Under the pieces are notes generated by a model. That model made no database searches. It had not been told where the DNA came from and worked only from the letters and a program-made list of their open reading frames with translations. A stretch of DNA of 49,176 bases. Source: Clostridiales bacterium (GTDB taxonomy: Bacteria > Bacillota > Clostridia > Lachnospirales > Lachnospiraceae). Position 1 is the first letter of the stretch; every line of letters starts with the position of its first letter. The stretch spans positions 1 to 49,176 of the forward strand of contig JAJQEU010000054.1 in assembly GCA_021201535.1 (NCBI GenBank). The letters run 5' to 3'. A program made the position numbers and the translations under genes. Of the stretch, positions 42,312-48,690 are shown piece by piece.

Positions 42312-42441
42312 GCCTCACCTACGGTGACGCCTGTGACTAATCTCTACGAGATTACGTGTGTGGCTAATCCTAACAGGATTACGCCTATTCGCCTCGCTTT
42401 GCGACGGCTGCGCTATTGTTCGCCTCACCTACGGTGACGGC
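42312..42441 (-). repeat. Array C of variable bulged hairpins (GNC family)
   Basis: Five inverted-orientation units: 42312-42331 TCACC/GGTGA (outer GCC/GCC, one mismatch); 42335-42358 TAATCTC/GAGATTA (outer GAC/GTG, one mismatch); 42362-42385 GGC/GCC with TAATCCT/AGGATTA; 42391-42408 GCC/GGC with TCGC/GCGA; 42422-42441 GCC/GGC with TCACC/GGTGA. The last touches the stop codon of the DUF4314 gene. A (GT)n run of 14 bases precedes the array. Confidence 0.9.
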
Positions 42442-42704
42442 TATTTTTGATGCATCATTTGCCGCGCTACGTGGCAGTAATAGACATCGATCTTCTTCAC
42501 AATATCCTCACCATAAACAGCCTTCAGCCTGCACCCGTTATCCCAACGGATGCAGAGGTCGCCGGCATCGTCAACCGCACACACGGTTCCCATCGTACCG
42601 GACGGCGGAGCCTGTACATCGTCCATCCTCACAAGCTCCACCCGGCATCCGGCAGGGTATTCTTCCCTGACCTTCTCAACCAGTTTCCTGTCCGGAAATC
42701 TCAC
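42441..42704 (-). CDS. DUF4314 family protein, 87 aa
   Basis: The start is GTG at 42704, with AAAGGAGGCGGAT directly upstream; the ATG two bases away is out of frame. The core matches DUF4314: VREEYPAGCRVELVRMDDVQ, GTMGTVCAVDDAGDLCIRWD and KAVYGEDIVKKI. It is a small beta-barrel (SH3-like) domain found mainly in phages and conjugative elements of Firmicutes. The function is unknown. Confidence 0.8.
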   Translation of the reverse strand: MRFPDRKLVEKVREEYPAGCRVELVRMDDVQAPPSGTMGTVCAVDDAGDLCIRWDNGCRLKAVYGEDIVKKIDVYYCHVARQMMHQK

Positions 42705-42734
42705 ATCCGCCTCCTTTCTCTTTCTGCCACAGCT

Positions 42735-43529
42735 TCACGCCGCACCTCTCCGATATTTCCCCGCAACCTCATAATAATCAACAGGCCTTGCCCCCGCCGT
42801 CTCAACGGGCTTTATGCCTTTGGTTTCACCATCTTCATTGATGCTCCCCGCCGCATGCTCCAGCAGGGCCTCATCCGCCCAGTCCATCGACCAGCAGGGC
42901 ACAACAGCGGCGGGGCTGCTATCCCGGCAATCTTTGTCTAATACATAGGCATAATATCCCAGTTCGCATGCCTGCAGCACAAGATACCTCCCATCTTCCA
43001 GCTCCCACGCAAGGTTCCGTCCCGTGCCGTCCGCTTCCTCTTTATCGATGCGGCCCATCATGATATCCGCCATCTTTTCATATGCCGCACAGGCCGCCAC
43101 CGCATCCGCCTGGGATACCGCTTCGACGGCTGCCATCAGAGTCTCATAATCCACTTCTTCCGATATCCCGTCCTCGCGCAGGCGTTCCTGGATATTCGCT
43201 TTTTCTTCCCCGGCATCGTCAACCGCGATCATCATGCCCGACCTGTCAATGCAGCGGTAATTGCTGTCGTATGTACATACCTCATACCCCAGACATCCCA
43301 TGACCAGCGTCATATAATTACCGTTTTCCAGCAGCCACGCCGCCGTGTCGCCGCTGTCCTCCGCAAGGCTCAGCCCAAGGCTGAACGCATCCCTCATTGC
43401 TTCCTCTTTTGTCCGCCGGCCCGTCATCGCCATCGCGCTGCGCATGTACGCCTCGCCGCCGGGCCTCGTCTCGATCATGTCAATCGCCTCATGCAGGTTC
43501 GTGATCGCACTCGCATTTATTGCATCCAT
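42735..43529 (-). CDS. Unknown protein, paralogue family member 4 with an internal duplication, 264 aa
   Basis: The C-terminal half matches members 1-3: RNLAWELEDGRYLVLQACEL, YYAYVLDKDCRD, DEALLEHAAGSIN, GARPVDYYEVA. The N-terminal half carries a diverged copy of the core (AAWLLENGNYMTLVMGCLGY, then EVCTYDSNYRCIDRSG), so the family domain appears twice. Helical Ala/Met-rich segments link them. GTGAAGGAGGTTTTTAACT precedes the ATG. A motif P copy lies about 100 bases upstream. The function is unknown. Confidence 0.75.
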   Translation of the reverse strand: MDAINASAITNLHEAIDMIETRPGGEAYMRSAMAMTGRRTKEEAMRDAFSLGLSLAEDSGDTAAWLLENGNYMTLVMGCLGYEVCTYDSNYRCIDRSGMMIAVDDAGEEKANIQERLREDGISEEVDYETLMAAVEAVSQADAVAACAAYEKMADIMMGRIDKEEADGTGRNLAWELEDGRYLVLQACELGYYAYVLDKDCRDSSPAAVVPCWSMDWADEALLEHAAGSINEDGETKGIKPVETAGARPVDYYEVAGKYRRGAA

Positions 43530-43798
43530 AGTTAAAAACCTCCTTCACCGCGTGAAATAAATTGTTTGTTCCATGCCCGCCCTCTGGGGCAGGCCTGCCG
43601 CCGCGGCTAATGCCCAGCCGGCTAATATAAATATGGGAGAAGCCCCGGAAGAAATTTTTACCGTCCCCCGATGTTGTTACCCCGGCACCACTTCTGGAAG
43701 TTCTCTTTATCCCTGCTGGCCTTATCCCCGCCAGGATTGCGCCGGTTCGCCGCTGCCATCGACGGCTTTTCCGCGGACAGCCCCCGGCTTCCCGTATT
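43530..43798. other. Intergenic: motif P copy 3 and two decayed GNC hairpins
   Basis: Motif P (AATTTC, 14 bases, CCATATTT on the minus strand) is at 43629-43656. At 43718-43743 and 43749-43766 two units align with the array C pair at 42362-42408, including the GGTTC linker, but with several broken pairs. No gene is seen. Confidence 0.55.
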
Positions 43799-44086
43799 CT
43801 AAAGGCCGGGCCTGTCATCCCTCAGCCGCGACCGGTACTGCCCGGTATCCACGCGGTTCCCGGAGGATGTATAACAGTACCCGCCGCCGCTTCCGCAACT
43901 GTTGTATACCTGCCCCAGCATGTTCCAGTTCCGGATACGCTCGGCTTTTAACCTCTTATGCTCCCTGTCTGCATAAGCTTGTGCATAGCCCTGTATAGCG
44001 ATTTCCGCCATCCTCTTCTGTACCACGGTTGCCGGCTTTACCTTGACGGACTTATCGCCTTGGGTAACCACTTTGATTTTTGTCAT
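43799..44086 (-). CDS. Unknown small protein, 95 aa
   Basis: AAGGAGACAGGAAA precedes the ATG at 44086, which overlaps the stop of the cold-shock gene (ATGA), so the two are translationally coupled. The N-terminal half is basic (MTKIKVVTQGDKSVKVKPAT, then VVQKRMAEIAIQGYAQAYAD) and the C-terminal half is Gly/Ser/Tyr-rich with two Cys (CGSGGGYCYTSSG). No domain is recognised. The coupling suggests a joint role in RNA or DNA binding. Confidence 0.65.
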   Translation of the reverse strand: MTKIKVVTQGDKSVKVKPATVVQKRMAEIAIQGYAQAYADREHKRLKAERIRNWNMLGQVYNSCGSGGGYCYTSSGNRVDTGQYRSRLRDDRPGL

Positions 44087-44292
44087 TTTCCTGTCTCCTT
44101 TCTGACATCCTCTGCCCACGGCCTCCCGTGGGAATCTGTCCCTGGTGTGAACACCACTGTTTCCCCGCGTTCCAGCTTCCGGAACCCGCCCGTCCGTATC
44201 TGCGACTGGTGCACGTAATACTCCGTGCCGTCCTCAGCCGTTATGTAGCCGCAGCCTGAGTTGCGGCGGTACCATTTGCATTTCCCGGTCAT
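44083..44292 (-). CDS. Cold-shock-domain protein, 69 aa
   Basis: The ATG at 44292 follows AAGGAGGCGGGCG. MTGKCKWYRRNSGCGYITAE holds a diverged RNP1 motif (GCGYI in place of GFGFI), and TEYYVHQSQI is RNP2. GETVVFTPGTDSHGRPWAEDV completes the five-strand barrel. Cold-shock proteins bind single-stranded RNA or DNA and melt hairpins, which is worth noting in an element full of hairpins. Motif P copies lie at 44341 and 44422. Confidence 0.8.
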   Translation of the reverse strand: MTGKCKWYRRNSGCGYITAEDGTEYYVHQSQIRTGGFRKLERGETVVFTPGTDSHGRPWAEDVRKETGK

Positions 44293-44340
44293 CGCCCGCC
44301 TCCTTTGACGCTTCACTGGATTTCTTTACCGCTACGCTCT

Positions 44341-44369
44341 AAATATGGGTGGTGGCCTCGTTTGAAATT
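44341..44369 (-). promoter_or_regulatory. Repeated promoter-like motif P, copy 4
   Basis: AATTTC, 15 bases, CCATATTT on the minus strand, 49 bases upstream of the cold-shock gene. Confidence 0.5.
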
Positions 44370-44421
44370 AACGATTTCGGGCTGTTTCCCTGCCGCGTCT
44401 CCCATTTATCTACTTCGTAGA

Positions 44422-44450
44422 TAATATGGTGGGGGAGCCGGTTTGAAATT
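44422..44450 (-). promoter_or_regulatory. Repeated promoter-like motif P, copy 5, beside a perfect hairpin
   Basis: AATTTC, 15 bases, CCATATTA. It is followed on the minus strand by a hairpin with TTATCTAC/GTAGATAA arms at 44407-44425 that overlaps the end of the motif. Confidence 0.45.
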
Positions 44451-44529
44451 CTCATATACGCACGAAGGCTGGTCGGGCTGAAGAATGATTTCAGCCCAGT
44501 GCTTCTTTCATCCTTGTACCTCCCAGGAA

Positions 44530-44620
44530 AATTTCACAGGCTGCTGTCGCCTGTCGCTGAAAATATGGGAGGCAGGTTCGGATGAATTTTTCGTTAAAAA
44601 AGAGGCGGATGCTCCGCCTC
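44530..44620 (-). promoter_or_regulatory. Second copy of the motif P plus terminator block (motif P copy 6)
   Basis: Motif P is at 44561-44589 (AAATTC, 15 bases, CCATATTT). A GAGGCGGA hairpin with a T-run lies at 44595-44620. The block matches 42202-42294 over about 90 bases. Its hairpin could terminate leftward transcription from 44725 while motif P restarts it. Confidence 0.6.
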
Positions 44621-44679
44621 AACTTTTGTTTATTTATTTAGTCCTACTCACGGTGATTGCAGTTCTTTCCCTTACCGTG

Positions 44680-44710
44680 AAAAAGCACCCACACAAAACG
44701 TGCGGGTGCC
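44680..44710 (-). terminator. Terminator of the 44725-45525 gene
   Basis: On the minus strand GGCACCCGCAC pairs with GTGTGGGTGC (small bulge), followed by TTTTT. It begins 15 bases after the stop. Confidence 0.8.
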
Positions 44711-44724
44711 ATGGCTGCCGGTTC

Positions 44725-45525
44725 CTATCTTTCCGGGCTGCGGCTCCTTTGCTGCCCGTCTTTGCCGGCCTGCTCCTTTATCCCTCCCGGCGGCACATCC
44801 GCCCACAGCGGCCTGAACCCGGCGGCTTTCGACAGCCTGTGTTCGTGGTCTGCCAGCTGCAGTGCCTGGAAATATACATATCCCGTCCAGCGGCAGATGT
44901 CGCCGATGTCTGTCTGCCTGCGGAGCAGGTCGCAAGAAACATCCAGGCCGGAAGCCTGTTCCCGGACTCCGGCTTCCCGGAGGTCCATGATATGGCCCCA
45001 GACATCCGCTTCCGGCAGCGGGGTGCCGCAGCTCCGGATATCCACCGTCGCCAGCTTCTGCCAGATCCCGCCGCGCGGGTAGCGGCGGTCCTCTATGATA
45101 TAAGGCTTCCCCTCCGCCGGGATATGTTCCCAGTACATCTGGTGGGCTTCATAGACATCACCCGACCAGGCAAAGCGGTTGTCCGCCGTCTGTTTTAACA
45201 GGACCAGCCCGACAACTTTCTGGTCATCATACACGCCCCAGTGGTTGTAAACGTCGGCCACGGCATAATAATCGCCATATTTCTCATACATCACGATATC
45301 ACCCCACCGCAGGCAGCGGCCTCCCTTATCGGGCAGGTTCGGGATACGGTACAGCCCGTCCGCCTCCGCCGCGGCACCTTCCTTCGCCTCTTTGATCATG
45401 CGCTCGATAAAACGGCGCATCGTGCCTCCATCCGTGCCCCCGGAGATCCCGCATTTCTGCATCTCTTCATAGGCTCTCGTGGCTTCCCTGTCTACGATGT
45501 CCTCCTGGAATTTCATCATAATCAT
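44725..45525 (-). CDS. Unknown protein, 266 aa
   Basis: GCGAGGTAA precedes the ATG; the TAA is the stop of the gene before it, so the pair is coupled. The N-terminal 60 residues are helical (YEEMQKCGISGG, FIERMIKEAKEG). The middle has many aromatic residues (YEKYGDYYAVADVYNHWGVY, FAWSGDVYEAHQMYWEHIP). The C-terminus is basic and low-complexity. There is no signal peptide, membrane segment or recognised domain. It is probably an element-specific accessory gene. Confidence 0.6.
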   Translation of the reverse strand: MIMMKFQEDIVDREATRAYEEMQKCGISGGTDGGTMRRFIERMIKEAKEGAAAEADGLYRIPNLPDKGGRCLRWGDIVMYEKYGDYYAVADVYNHWGVYDDQKVVGLVLLKQTADNRFAWSGDVYEAHQMYWEHIPAEGKPYIIEDRRYPRGGIWQKLATVDIRSCGTPLPEADVWGHIMDLREAGVREQASGLDVSCDLLRRQTDIGDICRWTGYVYFQALQLADHEHRLSKAAGFRPLWADVPPGGIKEQAGKDGQQRSRSPER

Positions 45526-45912
45526 TTACCTCGCTTTCCGGGCTTTCCTGCCCTTTTTCTGTTCTTCGTCGGCTATAGCCATCGAACGCTCAGTCTGTTC
45601 CCTCGTCATATAGCCGAGCCGGTACCATGACACAGCACCGCGGTTCCCGTTCCGGCACGCCCTCAGCCGGAGGCTGAACACATAGGCTGTTTCGCGGAGT
45701 ATCTCCGGCAGGTGCTCCCGGTACCATTCCGGCCTCACGGCTTTCACATAAGCCAGCTCCTCGACCCCGCCGCCTAACTCTTCGTTGGCACTCCTGCTCT
45801 CTTTCAGGGCTTCCGAAAACGACCCGTAAATGTGCGACAGGCAGGGGTGGTCTACGTTATCCCCCTTTGCCGGGTCATACAGCATGCTTACTACCATGTA
45901 CTTATTCCTCAT
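45526..45912 (-). CDS. Unknown basic protein, 128 aa
   Basis: The ATG at 45912 (MRNKYMVVSMLYDPAKGD) follows GAAAGGAAAAGAAAAG. Conserved-looking features are HPCLSHIYGSFSEALKESRS, RPEWYREHLPEILRETAYVF and a lysine-rich tail (EEQKKGRKARKAR) that suggests nucleic-acid binding. It is directly upstream of the 266-aa gene with no gap. No family is recognised. Confidence 0.6.
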   Translation of the reverse strand: MRNKYMVVSMLYDPAKGDNVDHPCLSHIYGSFSEALKESRSANEELGGGVEELAYVKAVRPEWYREHLPEILRETAYVFSLRLRACRNGNRGAVSWYRLGYMTREQTERSMAIADEEQKKGRKARKAR

Positions 45913-46056
45913 CTTTTCTTTTCCTTTCTTTTTCTGATGGACTTGTGCGTGCAGTCCGGAGCCATCCCGGTAATCCTGGAATTCGGTATCAAATCCGATG
46001 CACAGGGACAAGCTGTCATACTGGATGCTTTTGTGACCAGTTCTTTTGAACTGCGT

Positions 46057-46476
46057 CTATTTGAACAACGGCAGGACATCGGCAATACTACCGGACTCCT
46101 GGATATCCAGCGGCGCAAGGAACGGCGTATTTTCAGGCGGCTTACGTGGCGTGCTTATGGTGTAGGTGTAATTCTTCCTTTTTGCATCCCCTATAGGAGA
46201 ATTTACACCACCCCGAAAAGTACTTAGTTTATAGGGGTTTTCTGGATTTTCAAAAGTACCGTACTTTGAAACTTCGGTACTTTTCCGGTACTCATTTTGT
46301 GGTGTTTCCCGGTACCCATTCCGGTGGTCTTCGGTACCCTTGACGGCTTCTTTTAGAAGCACATATTCATCCCTGCCCGTGACATACCGGCACCCTGTTT
46401 CCTGCAGTGCCTGTGATATGCCGTAATACTCGTCTGCCGTCCATGCTGCATCATTAGCTATCGCATTTGGTCGCAT
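46057..46476 (-). CDS. Unknown protein, 139 aa
   Basis: ACCGGAGGGATCA precedes the ATG. The first about 45 residues (AAWTADEYYGISQALQETGC) could form a small helical domain. The rest is polar, rich in Asn, Pro, Thr and Tyr, and probably disordered (GYRETPQNEYRKSTEVSKYG). The DNA for that part has imperfect GGTACTTTTCCGGTAC-like repeats at 46240-46340. The function is unknown. Confidence 0.55.
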   Translation of the reverse strand: MRPNAIANDAAWTADEYYGISQALQETGCRYVTGRDEYVLLKEAVKGTEDHRNGYRETPQNEYRKSTEVSKYGTFENPENPYKLSTFRGGVNSPIGDAKRKNYTYTISTPRKPPENTPFLAPLDIQESGSIADVLPLFK

Positions 46477-46560
46477 TGATCCCTCCGGTTTTCCTGTAGA
46501 GCCAGGAATCGATGGGATATAGTAGGGATTCCTTTGTATTGCCTTGCTGTGCCGGTACTC

Positions 46561-47322
46561 TCAGTACGTTGCCGCCAGGAGTTTTTCTGCCGTCCTTGCC
46601 TGCACTTCGGCGTACAGCTGCAGTTCCTCATCCGACATGTCCTGCTCACCGAGGGACTTGAACTCAGCCACGCATTCGGCATATTCCGACATGTATTCCG
46701 AATATTCGGAGACCATATCGGACGAATAGCCCGAATCCGCGTATGCTTCCATAAATTCGATGTACTTGTCAATGAAAGCTTCGTAGGAATCCATCGCCTC
46801 CTGGAACTCCGGGCGGATGCCGGATAAGCTGCTCTCCGTGGTATCCTCCCCGGTATCTTCCCCGCTATCTTCCTCATATGGCGCGTACAGGGCCACGGTG
46901 CAGACACCATCCTTGTACGACAGCGACAGGTAGTAGTCGTCGGTGCTGTAAGCGTAGTAAGCCGTATCGTACCTCGCATAGCCCACGGTATAGCCGTAGC
47001 CCATGCAGGCATCCACGTAAGCGTTGAATTCATCCTCCGAATCCATGGCAACTTTCGCGCTGAACTGGATGGCTGAATCAATGGTGACACTGCCCGCCGC
47101 GGAATCCGGTACCGGCAGGAGCGCCGCCAGCCCGTAGTCCGGCCATGCCAGGTCTCCCAGCGCTTCCTCTTCCTCTGCGATATCCTCAGAGGCTGATCCT
47201 TCCGTTACCTCTTCCGTTGCCACTTCCGCGCTGCTGTCCGTTTCCGTGCTCCCGCACCCGGGCAGTGCCATCGACGCGGCCAACGCGCCCGCCAACAGTA
47301 AAGTTACAAATTTCTTCTTCAT
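46561..47322 (-). CDS. Lipoprotein with DUF6591-like domain, 253 aa
   Basis: The N-terminus is a lipoprotein signal (MKKKFVTLLLAGALAASMAL, then PGC with Cys23 as the lipidated residue). An acidic Glu/Ser/Thr linker follows. The domain at about 57-150 (LGDLAWPDYGLAALLPVPDS, VDACMGYGYTV, YYLSLSYKDGVCTVALY) resembles DUF6591. The C-terminal third is a Tyr/Glu-rich coiled-coil-like region (FIDKYIEFMEAYADSGYS). It is predicted to be anchored on the outer face of the membrane. AGGAGGGGCAGAT precedes the ATG and a motif P copy lies 52 bases upstream. Confidence 0.75.
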   Translation of the reverse strand: MKKKFVTLLLAGALAASMALPGCGSTETDSSAEVATEEVTEGSASEDIAEEEEALGDLAWPDYGLAALLPVPDSAAGSVTIDSAIQFSAKVAMDSEDEFNAYVDACMGYGYTVGYARYDTAYYAYSTDDYYLSLSYKDGVCTVALYAPYEEDSGEDTGEDTTESSLSGIRPEFQEAMDSYEAFIDKYIEFMEAYADSGYSSDMVSEYSEYMSEYAECVAEFKSLGEQDMSDEELQLYAEVQARTAEKLLAATY

Positions 47323-47373
47323 ATCTGCCCCTCCTTAGGCTTTAAAATTGACGCTCCCTGGAACGTACAAAAC

Positions 47374-47402
47374 AAATATGGGTAAGGGGTTCAAAAGAAA
47401 TT
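47374..47402 (-). promoter_or_regulatory. Repeated promoter-like motif P, copy 7
   Basis: AATTTC, 15 bases, CCATATTT on the minus strand, 52 bases upstream of the lipoprotein gene. Confidence 0.5.
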
Positions 47403-47509
47403 TCTGTATACGGTCGGATGCCGGATAAAGAAGATGGCCGGGGTATGCAAGATATAAACTGAATGCCCTGATTTCGCCAGATTTCTTTACAATTACTGTA
47501 AAGAAAAAT

Positions 47510-47605
47510 ATTTCACCCGTTCGGGTGGGGCTGTTCCCTGCCTGCGGTAGGAAAATTCTATTATTCTTATAAATTAAAAGGGAATTTGAAGAAATAAACG
47601 GTTTT
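47510..47605. repeat. Dispersed repeat family R2, copy 5
   Basis: CGGGTGGGGCTGTTCCCTGCC, split here as CGGGTGGGG and CTGTTCCCTGCC, then TATTATTCTTATAAATTAAA and GAAATAAACGGTT, parallels copies 2 and 4. It lies upstream of the TraX gene. 47403-47509 shows nothing recognisable. Confidence 0.5.
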
Positions 47606-47714
47606 AAGGCTAATCACCCAGGAATCACTTTACCCGTTAAAATTTAACCGGACAGATTTCTCATATTGTATTTACAGATGAATTGAAACAAAACGAAAGG
47701 CAGGCGGAAATATT

Positions 47715-48398
47715 ATGATAAGAATAGATAATAAAATTGATAGTAAGCGCACTCCCGGCCTCAGCGGCCAGATGATAAAGCTTATCGCGATTGCGTCCAT
47801 GCTCACAGACCACATCGGCTGCGTCCTGTATCCTGACCGGATGGCGTTCCGGTATATCGGCAGGATCGCTTTCCCGATATTTGTCTTCCTGGTTGTGGAA
47901 GGGTTTTACCATACGGGGGATGTGCGGAAATATGGGATGAGACTGCTGGCTTTCGCATGCATATCAGAAATCCCGTTTGACCTGGCGTTCAATGATGCCG
48001 TCTTAGAATTCAGTTCACAAAATATATTCTTTACGCTGTTCCTGGGGCTGGCGATGATAGCACTGATGGAAAAGTTCCCGAAACAGAAATTCCTTATCTT
48101 CGTCATTTCCGCTTCAGCCGCTTTCCTGCTCCGGACGGATTACGGCGTGGGCGGGATCCTGTTCCTGTTCATTTTTTACATCTTTCGCCGCAGGCCGCTG
48201 GCGAAGTATTCCGCATTTGCGGCGGTGTCGCTCCTGCTGTTTAAACCGTTCCAGTGCTTCGCCCTGTTTGCGGCTGTCCCGCTGTCCTTATATAACGGAG
48301 AGAAAGGGAAAGGCGGGAAGATAATACAGTATCTGTTTTATATCTTTTATCCGACGCATTTGCTGATCCTATGGGCAGTCAGTTTTGCCGTTGTCTGA
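47715..48398 (+). CDS. TraX-family integral membrane protein (element copy), 227 aa
   Basis: About eight hydrophobic segments carry the same landmarks as the chromosomal copy: MIKLIAIASMLTDHIGCVLY, FRYIGRIAFPIFVFLVVEGF, EIPFDLAFNDAVLEF, QNIFFTLFLGLA, LRTDYGVGGIL and LFYIFYPTHLLILW. AGGCGGAAATATT precedes the ATG. By analogy it is a membrane acetyltransferase, with unknown target. The two copies are similar enough (well over half identical in the motifs) to suggest capture from a related chromosome. Confidence 0.85.
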   Translation: MIRIDNKIDSKRTPGLSGQMIKLIAIASMLTDHIGCVLYPDRMAFRYIGRIAFPIFVFLVVEGFYHTGDVRKYGMRLLAFACISEIPFDLAFNDAVLEFSSQNIFFTLFLGLAMIALMEKFPKQKFLIFVISASAAFLLRTDYGVGGILFLFIFYIFRRRPLAKYSAFAAVSLLLFKPFQCFALFAAVPLSLYNGEKGKGGKIIQYLFYIFYPTHLLILWAVSFAVV

Positions 48399-48690
48399 AA
48401 GGCTTCTAAAATGTATGGCAGGGCGGCTAAGCACCGTCCGCCAGGCCTGACGCGCTCCGCCACACGACGTTTACGACCAATACATGAACATACCATCCAT
48501 GGTTTCCGCCGTGGATGTATCGGACACCTCATCCGGAAGCAGCAAATGGTATATCCCCGAAATTCACTTTTAGGTAGCCGGAATTGGTAGCCGGGTAGAC
48601 GCCACGCCAAACTTTCCTTATCCGGCTTCATGTGATAATATAAGTATGTGAGAAATGAGCGCTCAAAAACACTTACACGGAGGTAACCAC
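48399..48690. other. Intergenic before the regulator gene
   Basis: A hairpin-forming CATCCATGG...CCGTGGATG pair lies near 48500-48520. GATAATATAAG at 48634-48644 could supply a -10 for the next gene. Nothing else is recognised. Confidence 0.35.

Noticed and set aside
26151-42441. Integron attC sites
   Set aside because: The bulged hairpin form is reminiscent, but the conserved GTT/AAC boxes, cassette genes and a tyrosine integrase are absent.
46458-47090. Minus-strand frame of 210 codons overlapping the lipoprotein gene
   Set aside because: It is a Ser/Arg/Thr-rich frame shadow of the lipoprotein gene, which has a lipobox and ribosome site.
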